A stretch of 36,619 nucleotides of DNA from Caldifarciminota bacterium (lineage in GTDB: Bacteria; Hydrothermota; Tepidihabitantia; B3-TA06). Location: NCBI GenBank assembly GCA_023128825.1, contig JAGMDF010000077.1, positions 1 through 36,619 on the forward strand. The letters run 5' to 3'. Positions 28,586 through 35,629 of this stretch are shown here, piece after piece. The notes beneath the pieces are model-generated. The model was not told the DNA's origin and ran no database searches. It was given only the letters and a program-made list of their open reading frames with translations. A program made the position numbers and the translations under genes. The stretch's first letter is position 1, and each line of letters begins with the position of its first letter.

Positions 28586-29206
28586 ATGCCTAGAAGAATG
28601 GGTATAGCGCTCATATTGAGCGTATGTCTTTTGCCAGCTTTGGCAAGCGCAAGCTATCGTCTTGGTGTGGGAATCCATGGGGATGGTATCTCCGGCGGAT
28701 TGGAGTTCCGCATCTGGGCTCCTGTGGGTGAGAACTCCTCACTCTTCATCGCCCCCCACGGATTCGGGATGTATTACTTCAGTGGCAATGATGAAGCGGA
28801 TAACGGGGGAGAAGGCTTCTGCAGTGTGGGACTCAGGATTGGAGTTATGCGATTACCCGACAACTGGATCTCTCTTTTCTTCGGGATAGGCGGTGGATAC
28901 ACCTACGATAGCTGGTGGTACGGCAGCCAAAGCCGGGATTTCGGCGGAAGGCTTTTCGCCGGGATTTCCGTGGCGCCATTCGATATAATAAGCCAGGAGA
29001 TCGACTTACTTGAATGGACAAAGGCATTGAAAGGCTTGCGCGTTGAGATCAACTCCGGCTTCCAGTACCGTAACTATTACCACAGATACAGGGAGTGGAT
29101 CGGTTTTGATGAGGATAACGGAGAATACATATACGAGTGGAAAAAGGATAGTGGTCACTACTTTGCGTTGCCTGATATCGGTGCAGGCATCAGCTTCAAC
29201 TGGTAG
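28586..29206 (+). CDS. Exported beta-barrel-like protein
   Basis: A 206-residue protein with signal peptide MPRRMGIALILSVCLLPALASA. The mature part is built of amphipathic strands (YRLGVGIHGDGISGGLEFRIWAPVG, SLFIAPHGFGMYYF, WISLFFGIGGGYTYD, FGGRLFAGISVAPF) and ends PDIGAGISFNW with a terminal aromatic, typical of small outer-membrane barrels. The start at 28586 is fixed by AAAAGGAGG and the signal peptide; the frame is open further upstream, but that part contains the promoter and a repeat. It is followed after 9 bases by a related gene. Function unknown; a role as structural or porin-like barrel is possible. Confidence 0.7.
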   Translation: MPRRMGIALILSVCLLPALASASYRLGVGIHGDGISGGLEFRIWAPVGENSSLFIAPHGFGMYYFSGNDEADNGGEGFCSVGLRIGVMRLPDNWISLFFGIGGGYTYDSWWYGSQSRDFGGRLFAGISVAPFDIISQEIDLLEWTKALKGLRVEINSGFQYRNYYHRYREWIGFDEDNGEYIYEWKKDSGHYFALPDIGAGISFNW

Positions 29207-29215
29207 GGAGAAGCC

Positions 29216-29785
29216 ATGTATAAGTTAAGAGCGATTTTGTTTCTGGCCGTCTTTGGACTGGTTGCCTCAAGCTTTGCCGGGCAGGCGGTAGGCATGCAGG
29301 CCGACATGGCAGGGCAGGGGTTCTCCTACCGTCTTCTTTCCAGATCCGGCCTGGGTGCCGAGATCGTAGGCCGGGGTTGGTACGACATGGGAGATTCAAC
29401 CTACACGGTGGCAGGCGAACTACGGCTACTCAAGTTCTTCAATCCTCATGAGAGATTTAGCATCTATGTGGGATTAGGCGCAGGAGCCTGGCGGTTCAAG
29501 GAACGTTATACAGTGTGGTGGGGGGATGATGACGAGGAGTATCAGGAAGAGGAGCGTCTGCGTACCCAGACCGGTATCTCCACGGTGGGACTGGTTGGTC
29601 TTGATGTTACCCTTCCGAATCTGGGAGAGTGTTCCGGCATCTCGGTGGCGCCCGAGATTCAATTCGGATACTACACAATGCCGGTTCGGGTCTACGACAT
29701 GGAGAGGGGCGAGTCTTTGGAGTACTATGCCCCGCGTCGGTTCATCTCCCCTGGCGTAGGCATAGGATTTAGGTACTTCTTTTAA
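29216..29785 (+). CDS. Exported beta-barrel-like protein
   Basis: A 189-residue protein with signal peptide MYKLRAILFLAVFGLVASSFAG. Strand-like segments (FSYRLLSRSGLGAEIVGRGWYDMG, YTVAGELRLLKFF, FSIYVGLGAGAWRFKE, GISVAPEIQFGYYTMPV) and the terminal GVGIGFRYFF match a small outer-membrane beta-barrel with a C-terminal Phe. An acidic loop (WWGDDDEEYQEEERL) is likely surface exposed. The start follows GGGAG and lies 9 bases after the previous stop; the two are probably one transcript and may be distant paralogues. A CTTTT...AAAAGATCG hairpin begins 2 bases after its stop and could end transcription. Confidence 0.7.
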   Translation: MYKLRAILFLAVFGLVASSFAGQAVGMQADMAGQGFSYRLLSRSGLGAEIVGRGWYDMGDSTYTVAGELRLLKFFNPHERFSIYVGLGAGAWRFKERYTVWWGDDDEEYQEEERLRTQTGISTVGLVGLDVTLPNLGECSGISVAPEIQFGYYTMPVRVYDMERGESLEYYAPRRFISPGVGIGFRYFF

Positions 29786-29787
29786 TG

Positions 29788-29818
29788 CCTCTTTTGCCCC
29801 CTGGGGCAAAAGATCGCA
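29788..29818 (+). repeat. CTTTT...AAAAGATCG hairpin element, copy d (possible terminator)
   Basis: CTTTTGCCCC-CT-GGGGCAAAAG is a perfect 10-bp stem followed by ATCGCA. It starts 2 bases after the stop of the upstream gene. Confidence 0.65.
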
Positions 29819-29866
29819 ATGGGTTTAAAAACCAACCTTCAGGTCAATGCTCCTGGAATTTATACC

Positions 29867-29894
29867 TTGACAATCTGTCCTCACAGCCTATTAT
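29867..29894 (+). promoter_or_regulatory. Promoter, leaderless, of tldD-tldE
   Basis: TTGACA (29867-29872), 16 bases, TATTAT (29889-29894), then 6 bases to the ATG at 29901. Confidence 0.75.
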
Positions 29895-29900
29895 CCCTGT

Positions 29901-31430
29901 ATGAAGAATCAGCGATTCAACAAAGCAATAAAGAAGGCTTTCGGCTGCGCTAAAAAGTTCTTTGACTACGCAGACATCCTCTACGAGCGAGTTGAAAAGA
30001 CCGAGGCCAAGACCATAGGCTCCCAGACCTTCATCACACCCCTTTCGGTGAAGGCCAGGGTGCAGATGCGGTTCTTGCGGGACGGGAAAAAGGTCTCTTT
30101 GAAGATCGGCGATCTGGATGAGAAGGTTCTCTACCAGGCTGTCGAGCGTGCCAAAGGGCTGTGGCGCACAGCCAAAAAGCCCAAGGTTGGTGTCAAGCTC
30201 GCGCCAATACCCAACCCCAAGCGCAAGGAATACAGAATCAAACCCGGCTACGATCTGGCCAAGGCCGATCCCAAGAAGGTGATCAATGCAGTTTTGAAGG
30301 GTGTCCGTCAGATTGCCGACGCCTTTGAGCGGAAGTACGCAGCCCGCGGCGTCAAGATAAACCCCGAGGTCTGGTTCTATGCCCAGAACGAGGAAAAGAT
30401 CATCGCCGACTCCAAGGGCATCTACAAACGTCAGACCGTGCCCCGCAGTTTCCTTCAGGTACACACCAAAATCAAAGATAAGAAAGGCAAAACCACCCAG
30501 ACGCGCGTCCGTATCGGAGACATCAAGGGTCTGGAGGCGCTGCTCGAACCCACCAAGCAAGGCTACAGGCTCAACCCCTACACCAAGGCCCAAATCAAGG
30601 ACTGGATCGAGAAGGCGGTTGATCTCCTGGACGGCGTCTCGCTTTCCGCCGAGGAGATCGCCCGGATGGATCACTTTGTTCTGGATTTCAACACCCTTGG
30701 TGTATTCGTTCACGAGGCGCTGGGTCACAACTTTGAGGCCGATGGGGTCAAGTCAGGTTCCTCCGGGGTGGCCGATGCAAAGGGCAAGCCCCTGGGTATG
30801 GTGGCGGCAAAGGCCGTTGACATCCTGGACGGCCCGCCGGTTGACATCAAAACACGCAAGCCCGACTACAGCACCGGTTTTGGAACCGAGCTTATAGACG
30901 ATGAAGGGGTCGAGGTCAAGGTTAAGGTACTGGCCAAAAACGGCAAGGTCAAGGAATTCATCTATAACCGGGAGACCGCGGCCTACTTTAGTAAGCGGCC
31001 AAACGGCGGCGCTTATTCCCAGCTCGGCGATCAACAGATATGCCGCATGTCCAATACCTATCTCGTTCCCGCCGATCCTAAAATCGTCCGCAAAGACCTC
31101 AAGGACCTTATCCGCGACATCTCCTATGGAGTGATACTTCAGGGAACCCTGGGCGGAGCGGTATCAAAGGACGGGATGTCATCATCCATCCAGATCGGAT
31201 ACCTTATCCAGAACGGCAAGGTAACCAAAACGGTCAACCCTTCCAACTTCTCCGGCAAGAGCATGTACGCCCTGCGGTACGTTGACGGCTGCGCAGGCGA
31301 GCTCAGAACCGACGACATAGGCTTCTGCGGCAAGGACGGTCAGCACCGGCCTGTAGGCGACGGCGGTCCGCGCTGGACACGAATCAAGACCAACCCCTAC
31401 GTGCAGTTAGCGGTGCAAGGAGGTTCATGA
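29901..31430 (+). CDS. tldD: TldD-type zinc metalloprotease subunit
   Basis: TldD and TldE form a heterodimeric protease that degrades unfolded or modified peptides (for example in microcin B17 maturation); TldD carries the zinc site. The HEALGH motif (H-E-x3-H, residues 271-276) is intact, and a downstream region with CRMSNTYLVPAD and GVILQGTLGGAVSKDGMSSSIQIGYLIQNGKVTKTV is typical of the family. At 509 residues it is somewhat longer than E. coli TldD (about 480), mainly through a Lys-rich N-terminal half (KDKKGKTTQTRVRIGD). The ATG lies 6 bases after a -10 box, with no ribosome-binding site. It overlaps the next gene by 4 bases (ATGA). Confidence 0.92.
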   Translation: MKNQRFNKAIKKAFGCAKKFFDYADILYERVEKTEAKTIGSQTFITPLSVKARVQMRFLRDGKKVSLKIGDLDEKVLYQAVERAKGLWRTAKKPKVGVKLAPIPNPKRKEYRIKPGYDLAKADPKKVINAVLKGVRQIADAFERKYAARGVKINPEVWFYAQNEEKIIADSKGIYKRQTVPRSFLQVHTKIKDKKGKTTQTRVRIGDIKGLEALLEPTKQGYRLNPYTKAQIKDWIEKAVDLLDGVSLSAEEIARMDHFVLDFNTLGVFVHEALGHNFEADGVKSGSSGVADAKGKPLGMVAAKAVDILDGPPVDIKTRKPDYSTGFGTELIDDEGVEVKVKVLAKNGKVKEFIYNRETAAYFSKRPNGGAYSQLGDQQICRMSNTYLVPADPKIVRKDLKDLIRDISYGVILQGTLGGAVSKDGMSSSIQIGYLIQNGKVTKTVNPSNFSGKSMYALRYVDGCAGELRTDDIGFCGKDGQHRPVGDGGPRWTRIKTNPYVQLAVQGGS

Positions 31431-32767
31431 TGTTTTCGGAAATCCGCAAGACACTGGAAAAGCTCTCCGCAAAACACAAGATAGACGACTTTGAGATCGT
31501 CCTCTCCCGCGGGGATAACACCTCGTTCAACATCGAACAGCGCGATCTGACCATCTCCTCCGAGGTGGGTATCGCCACCATGGGCCTGCGGCTAATGAAG
31601 CAGGGCAAGCTGACCTATGCCTCGACCACCGTGTTTGACGAGTCCTCGCTTGAACACGTAATCTCAGCCGCCCTTGCCAACCTCGAGCCCACCGCGCTTA
31701 AGGGGTTCGCTCTCATACCCGAAGGACTCTCATCCGATAGAGCCGACGCCGAGATCGTCAACCTGGTGGCCAGGCCAAAGGTCTTGCGCGATCTGCTATC
31801 TAGCACGGTCAGGAACACATGGGAGAAAGGCAAGGGCTGCTTTGAGCGGCTCAACGGAAACGGCAGCGTCTTCCACGGCGAAAGCTGGGTCTATACCGCC
31901 CACAGCAGCCAGCCTGCATATCAACGCTTGACCGCGTTCTCCGCTTACATAGACCTTGACAGCCGGGACTTTGAGTTCCTCGTGGGGCGCAAGCTGCCCA
32001 GGATTCAAAAGATAGAAAATCTGGGTGTCGAGGTGGCGAAGAGGCTGCCAAAAAAATCCCTGAAACCGGCTGATGTCGGAGCCAAGGGCGGCCTGATAGA
32101 CGTCATCATCCATCCCATGTGCCTTCAGGGGATATTCAATACCCTGGTGGCCGAGCAGATATACGCATCCAACAAGTTGGCCGGGCTTTCCCGCTACAAG
32201 GTCGGCGAGAAGCTCGCCTCTACCAAAGTAACCATCTATGACGACGCCACCCACCCCGACCTTTTGTCATCCGCGCCCACCGACAACGAAGGCGTCCCCT
32301 CCCGGCGCAACGTTTTGTTCGACAAAGGGGTGTTCAAGACCTTCCTTTACGACGCCGAAACCGCGGCCCTGGATAAGAAAAAATCCACCGGCAGCGGGAT
32401 GCGCAGGCCGGTTCTTGCAGAGGATACCCACGAGGCGCCGGTCAGGCCTGCCCTGCGTTCGCTTGTGATGGAGCCGGGTAAGGTAAAGGTCAAGGATATG
32501 GTTAAAGGTATCAAGAAAGGCCTTTTGCTGAAGTATCTTTTGGGTCTGCACACTGCGGATAGGGTCACCGGGGCTTTCTCGAACACCGCATACGTGAGCT
32601 ACGTTATCTCCAACGGAAAGATGGTCGCCACCGCCGAACCGGGCACCTGGGCAATGCGGGGCAACGCGCTGGAACTTTTGAAGAACATCACCGCCATCTC
32701 TGCGGAACGTTTCAACATGGGCACAGCCCTTCTGCCATGGGTGAAGACCAGGTTGGCGGTAGGGTAG
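31427..32767 (+). CDS. pmbA: TldE/PmbA subunit of the TldD/TldE protease
   Basis: Partner of TldD; in the known heterodimer this subunit lacks the zinc motif, and none is found here. The 446-residue length equals E. coli PmbA (about 450). Family features include FEIVLSRGDNTSFNIEQRDLTISSEVGIATMGLRLMKQGKLTYAST, the central IIHPMCLQGIFNTLVAEQIYA and TIYDDATHPDLLSSAPTDNEGVPSRRNVLFDKGVFKTFLYD, then STGSGMRRP. The start overlaps tldD as ATGA; a second ATG follows directly. No RiPP precursor gene or peptide exporter is seen next to the pair, so general peptide clearance is the default role. Confidence 0.92.
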   Translation: MMFSEIRKTLEKLSAKHKIDDFEIVLSRGDNTSFNIEQRDLTISSEVGIATMGLRLMKQGKLTYASTTVFDESSLEHVISAALANLEPTALKGFALIPEGLSSDRADAEIVNLVARPKVLRDLLSSTVRNTWEKGKGCFERLNGNGSVFHGESWVYTAHSSQPAYQRLTAFSAYIDLDSRDFEFLVGRKLPRIQKIENLGVEVAKRLPKKSLKPADVGAKGGLIDVIIHPMCLQGIFNTLVAEQIYASNKLAGLSRYKVGEKLASTKVTIYDDATHPDLLSSAPTDNEGVPSRRNVLFDKGVFKTFLYDAETAALDKKKSTGSGMRRPVLAEDTHEAPVRPALRSLVMEPGKVKVKDMVKGIKKGLLLKYLLGLHTADRVTGAFSNTAYVSYVISNGKMVATAEPGTWAMRGNALELLKNITAISAERFNMGTALLPWVKTRLAVG

Positions 32768-32770
32768 TTT

Positions 32771-32835
32771 AACCACAGATGAGAACTCCTGAGGAGTCGT
32801 TCTCGCCACAGGCGTTCGCGGATTACGCAGATTAA
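32771..32835 (+). repeat. ACCACAGATGAGAACTCC-type element, copy 2
   Basis: ACCACAGATGAGAACTCCTGAGGAGTCGTTCTCGCC split as GAGAACTCC/GGAGTCGTTCTC can fold into a hairpin; then AGGCGT...GGATTACGCAGATT. Copy 1 is at 26096. Confidence 0.75.
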
Positions 32836-32836
32836 G

Positions 32837-32970
32837 TAGGGGCACGGCATGCCGTGCCTTACGTTATTATCTTACGTTCATTTTTCCGAAGACTGAACAG
32901 GGGTCCCCAAAGCTTTGCGAGAGCAAAGGTTTGGGGTGAAAAACGTAGGGGCCGGTCTTTAGACCGGCCC
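32837..32970. repeat. Three hairpin elements between convergent genes
   Basis: GTAGGGGCACGGCATGCCGT ending GCC is an 18-base palindrome at 32844-32861. An inverted ACCCC...GGGGACCCC element lies at 32899-32939. GGGCCGGTCT-TT-AGACCGGCCC is at 32949-32970, followed by GAAACTTTT. The last could terminate transcription of pmbA and, on the other strand, of the 33031 gene. Confidence 0.6.
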
Positions 32971-33030
32971 GAAACTTTTATGGAGCGCGATGACCGTGTC
33001 ATTGCATATTGATTTGCAACCCGCAACTTT

Positions 33031-33675
33031 CTAAAGCTTCATCCTGGCTGTGAACGGAGGGAACTTGTAACCCACACCCACCGTGAAAAAGGGATATCCG
33101 TTACCGTCCTCGAAATAATCCACAAAAGAGTTCATCTCAGCGCCTGCAAAGATTGACCAGTGAGGAGAGATGTGAGCGGTGGCGAACGCGTCAAGAAATC
33201 TGGGGTAGTTCGGGTCACCAAAGGCTATAAAATAGGTCTTAGCTCCCAGAGTAAACCACTCTTTTTTGCCTATTCCTAATAGAACGACCGGTGAAAAGGT
33301 GGGCTGGATCCATGTGGAGTTAATCTCCAGCCTTACCGCAGGGGTGAATATCCATACGGGAAGAGCCGCATGAATGCCTAAACCGATGTCCGCGTATCCA
33401 ATGTAGGCCGTGTTAAGGCCAACCGCGGCTCTTGCGTAGGGTTTTAAAAAATGCTCTATACCGTAGCCTATCTCACCGTCGCAGCGTATCCCGATACCGT
33501 ACATGGGGCCGGCGTCAAACAGCGGCACCACGGTGGAGTGCAGCCCTGCTCCGGTATTAAGCTGCAATCCCGGCTCAATGCGCGCCGTGCCGTAGTATGG
33601 GGAGACGCAGCGGGTCATCCATATCACTCCGATAAGGATAAGTGAGAGGGTGATGAGGTGTATTTTCTTTTGCAT
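33031..33675 (-). CDS. Exported envelope protein, beta-barrel-like
   Basis: A 214-residue protein. The N-terminus MQKKIHLITLSLILIGVIWMTRC is a signal or anchor; the Cys at 23 has Arg before it, a poor lipobox, so lipidation is doubtful. The rest is strand-like and aromatic-rich (YGIGIRCDGEIGYGIEHFLKPYARAAVGLNTAYIGYADIGLGIHAALP, WFTLGAKTYFIAFG, HWSIFAGAEMNSF, FTVGVGYKFPPF), resembling small outer-membrane barrels. It has a good ribosome-binding site (AAGGAGG) 5 bases before ATG 33675. Not recognisably related to the three barrel-like proteins at 27.7-29.8 kb beyond general pattern. Confidence 0.65.
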   Translation of the reverse strand: MQKKIHLITLSLILIGVIWMTRCVSPYYGTARIEPGLQLNTGAGLHSTVVPLFDAGPMYGIGIRCDGEIGYGIEHFLKPYARAAVGLNTAYIGYADIGLGIHAALPVWIFTPAVRLEINSTWIQPTFSPVVLLGIGKKEWFTLGAKTYFIAFGDPNYPRFLDAFATAHISPHWSIFAGAEMNSFVDYFEDGNGYPFFTVGVGYKFPPFTARMKL

Positions 33676-33695
33676 AAAGCCTCCTTCTAATCAAA

Positions 33696-33723
33696 AGAAT
33701 ACGTAGACCGGTCGATCTGTCAA
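33696..33723 (-). promoter_or_regulatory. Promoter of the 33031-33675 gene
   Basis: On the minus strand TTGACA (33723-33718), 16 bases, TATTCT (33701-33696). Leader of about 14 bases with AAGGAGG. Confidence 0.7.
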
Positions 33724-33734
33724 GATAAACTGTG

Positions 33735-33884
33735 TGGAACAGACTCTCCAGTCTGTTCAGTGATATAAAAGCACAGGCTGGAGAGCCTATGCCACATCTT
33801 CCTCTTGAGAGGGAGGATAGTAGGGGCGACTCATACCCTATGAGATGTACAACATCTCAAGGGGCAGGCCCTGAGTCGCCCCTA
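33735..33884. repeat. Nested inverted repeats in the 33724-34051 gap
   Basis: GGAACAGACTCTCCAGTCTGTTC (33735-33757) is a hairpin. TAGGGGCGACTCA (33821-33833) and TGAGTCGCCCCTA (33872-33884) are perfect 13-bp inverted ends enclosing TGAGATGT-ACA-ACATCTCA (33841-33859). No gene is seen in this gap. Confidence 0.7.
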
Positions 33885-33963
33885 CCTTAGATATTCACTT
33901 CACAAAATCTCGCGATGACACCCTCTCCTACACCTTCCCCATCAAGGGGGAGGAAATCATATG

Positions 33964-34048
33964 CTCCTTTTTACCTGGCGGTAAAAAGATCGCAGTATAG
34001 AACTGTCCTGGGGGTCCCCGCGGCGTTGCGAAGCAACGACGGGGGGCA
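33964..34048. repeat. CTTTT...AAAAGATCG hairpin (copy e) beside an inverted GGGGACCCC element
   Basis: CTCCTTTTTACC-TGGC-GGTAAAAAGATCGCAG (33964-33995, split here by stem and loop) has a perfect 9-bp stem. GGGGGTCCCCGC...GTTGCGAAGCAAC...GGGG follows (34009-34048). The promoter of the 34088 gene begins 4 bases after it. Confidence 0.65.
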
Positions 34049-34051
34049 AGA

Positions 34052-34079
34052 TTGACATTCCTGCTTATCTTCCTATAAT
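34052..34079 (+). promoter_or_regulatory. Perfect consensus promoter, near-leaderless, of the Hdr-linked operon
   Basis: TTGACA (34052-34057), 16 bases, TATAAT (34074-34079), then 8 bases to the ATG at 34088. No Shine-Dalgarno. Confidence 0.85.
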
Positions 34080-34087
34080 CACGGCTA

Positions 34088-34966
34088 ATGGAACAATCTC
34101 CTGCGGTGAGCCAGAAGCTCTACTACAAGCGCGAAAATCCCTACCTTCCCATGCCTATGAGAATCAAAGACATACGCGTGGAATCCGAGGACGGGACGCT
34201 CAAGACGTTTGACCTGGGGTTCGTAAATCCAGAAGACAAGGAGGCTTTCCGCTTCCTTCCCGGGCAGTTTTGCGAGGTTTCTATCCTGGGGAAAGGCGAG
34301 GCCCCTTTCGGCATCGCCTCCTCGCCTACAGAGCAAGACTACGTGCGCTTTACCGTAAACCGAGCAGGGCTGGTTACCAACACCATGCACCAGCTCGAAG
34401 TCGGCTCACCCATAGGGATGCGCGGCCCTTTAGGCAACTGGTATCCTTTGGAACGCTTCAGGGGTTCGAACCTGGTAATCGTTTCCGGAGGGTTCGCGTT
34501 CACCACGCTGAGATCGGTAATCCGCTGGCTTATAGATGGCCACCGGGCAGACTACAAGGACGTTACCGTTATCTACGGTGCGCGCACCCCGGGTATGCTG
34601 CTCTATAAAGAAGAACTTGCCGAGTGGTCCAAGCGCGACGATCTGCCCATCCACCTGACCGTAGACACCGAGTCCCAGGGCTGGGACGGTCTTGTGGGTT
34701 TCGTTCCAACCGTCACCGAGAAGATTGCCCCAAGCCCGAATAATGCTCTGCTTTTAATGTGCGGGCCGCCGGCGATGATCCGCTACACCCTGCCGGTGGT
34801 CACCAAGCTGGGGTTTGCGCCGAATCAGATCTACACCTCGCTTGAACGCCGCATGAAGTGCGGGATCGGCAAGTGTGGGCGTTGCAACATCGGGCCGTAC
34901 TACGTGTGCAAGGACGGACCTGTGTTTTCGCTGGCTCAGGTCGAAGGTCTGCCTCACGAATACTAG
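34088..34966 (+). CDS. FAD/NAD(P)-binding electron-transfer subunit with 2Fe-2S cluster (hydrogenase/sulfhydrogenase gamma-like)
   Basis: A 292-residue FNR-family protein of the type found as the gamma subunit of sulfhydrogenases and as the pyridine-nucleotide subunit next to Hdr modules. FAD-binding region: FLPGQFCEVSILGKGEAPFGIASSPTEQDYVRFTVNRAGLVT. NAD(P) region: LVIVSGGFAFTTLRSVIRWLID and LLLMCGPPAMIRYTL. C-terminal cluster site: MKCGIGKCGRCNIGPYYVCKDGPVF, with Cys spacing 4-2-about 8, as for a 2Fe-2S cluster. It should pass electrons between NAD(P)H and the HdrCB-type proteins encoded next. The FxGG segment reads SGGFAFTT instead of the more usual AGGxGxxP, a small deviation. ATG 34088 lies 8 bases after the -10 box. 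Confidence 0.88.
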   Translation: MEQSPAVSQKLYYKRENPYLPMPMRIKDIRVESEDGTLKTFDLGFVNPEDKEAFRFLPGQFCEVSILGKGEAPFGIASSPTEQDYVRFTVNRAGLVTNTMHQLEVGSPIGMRGPLGNWYPLERFRGSNLVIVSGGFAFTTLRSVIRWLIDGHRADYKDVTVIYGARTPGMLLYKEELAEWSKRDDLPIHLTVDTESQGWDGLVGFVPTVTEKIAPSPNNALLLMCGPPAMIRYTLPVVTKLGFAPNQIYTSLERRMKCGIGKCGRCNIGPYYVCKDGPVFSLAQVEGLPHEY

Positions 34967-34993
34967 TGCGACCGCTGTCGCCTAGGAGGAATT

Positions 34994-35629
34994 TTGGAAG
35001 ATATGAAGAAGCCGGATCAGCCGAACGAAGGAACTGACCAGCAGTCGGTGGATGAAGTTACAAAGTCAGAGGAGCCGAAGGTGATTCGGTTTGAAGACCT
35101 TGACCCGAACTTCAAGTACGAGATCCAGGCCGAGCCTTCGGGGGAGTTCATAACCCGGTGCTACGCGTGCGGAACCTGCACCGCTTCCTGTCCGGTCCGC
35201 TCAATCGAAGAGACCTTCAACCCCCGACGCATTATCCACATGGCGCTTCTGGGAATGAAGAAGGAAGTGCTATCTTCCGAGTTCGTGTGGCTCTGTTCCA
35301 CCTGCTATGCCTGCTACGAGCGCTGTCCCCAGGACGTGCGCATCACCGAGATGATGAACGCATTAAAGAACCTTGCGGTCAAGAACGGCTACATCCATCC
35401 CGCGTTTACCGCTCAGATAGACCTTATTCAGGGGCATGGTCGTCTTTACGAGGCCGATTCCTTCGTGAACAAGAAGCGGGCCAAGGCCGAACTCCCCAAG
35501 CTTACCGAATTACCTGATCCTATCAAGGCCATCTTCAAGGCGACCGGTCTTTACGAGTATTCTACGGAAGCAAAAGAGTCCAGGGAATCACCTCAATCTG
35601 GGGATACTGAGGGAGGCTCTAATGAGTGA
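34994..35629 (+). CDS. hdrC: HdrC-like 4Fe-4S protein
   Basis: Subunit C of heterodisulfide reductase-like complexes carries two 4Fe-4S clusters and wires electrons to HdrB. Both cluster motifs are present: CYACGTCTASCP and CSTCYACYERCP, separated by about 45 residues containing FNPRRIIHMALLGMKKEVLSSEFVW, a typical HdrC stretch. The 211-residue protein has a polar, acidic N-terminal extension of about 45 residues and a polar C-terminal tail. The start is uncertain: TTG 34994 is 4 bases after AGGAGG, ATG 35003 is 13 bases after it. It ends by overlapping hdrB by 8 bases. Confidence 0.9.
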   Translation: MEDMKKPDQPNEGTDQQSVDEVTKSEEPKVIRFEDLDPNFKYEIQAEPSGEFITRCYACGTCTASCPVRSIEETFNPRRIIHMALLGMKKEVLSSEFVWLCSTCYACYERCPQDVRITEMMNALKNLAVKNGYIHPAFTAQIDLIQGHGRLYEADSFVNKKRAKAELPKLTELPDPIKAIFKATGLYEYSTEAKESRESPQSGDTEGGSNE

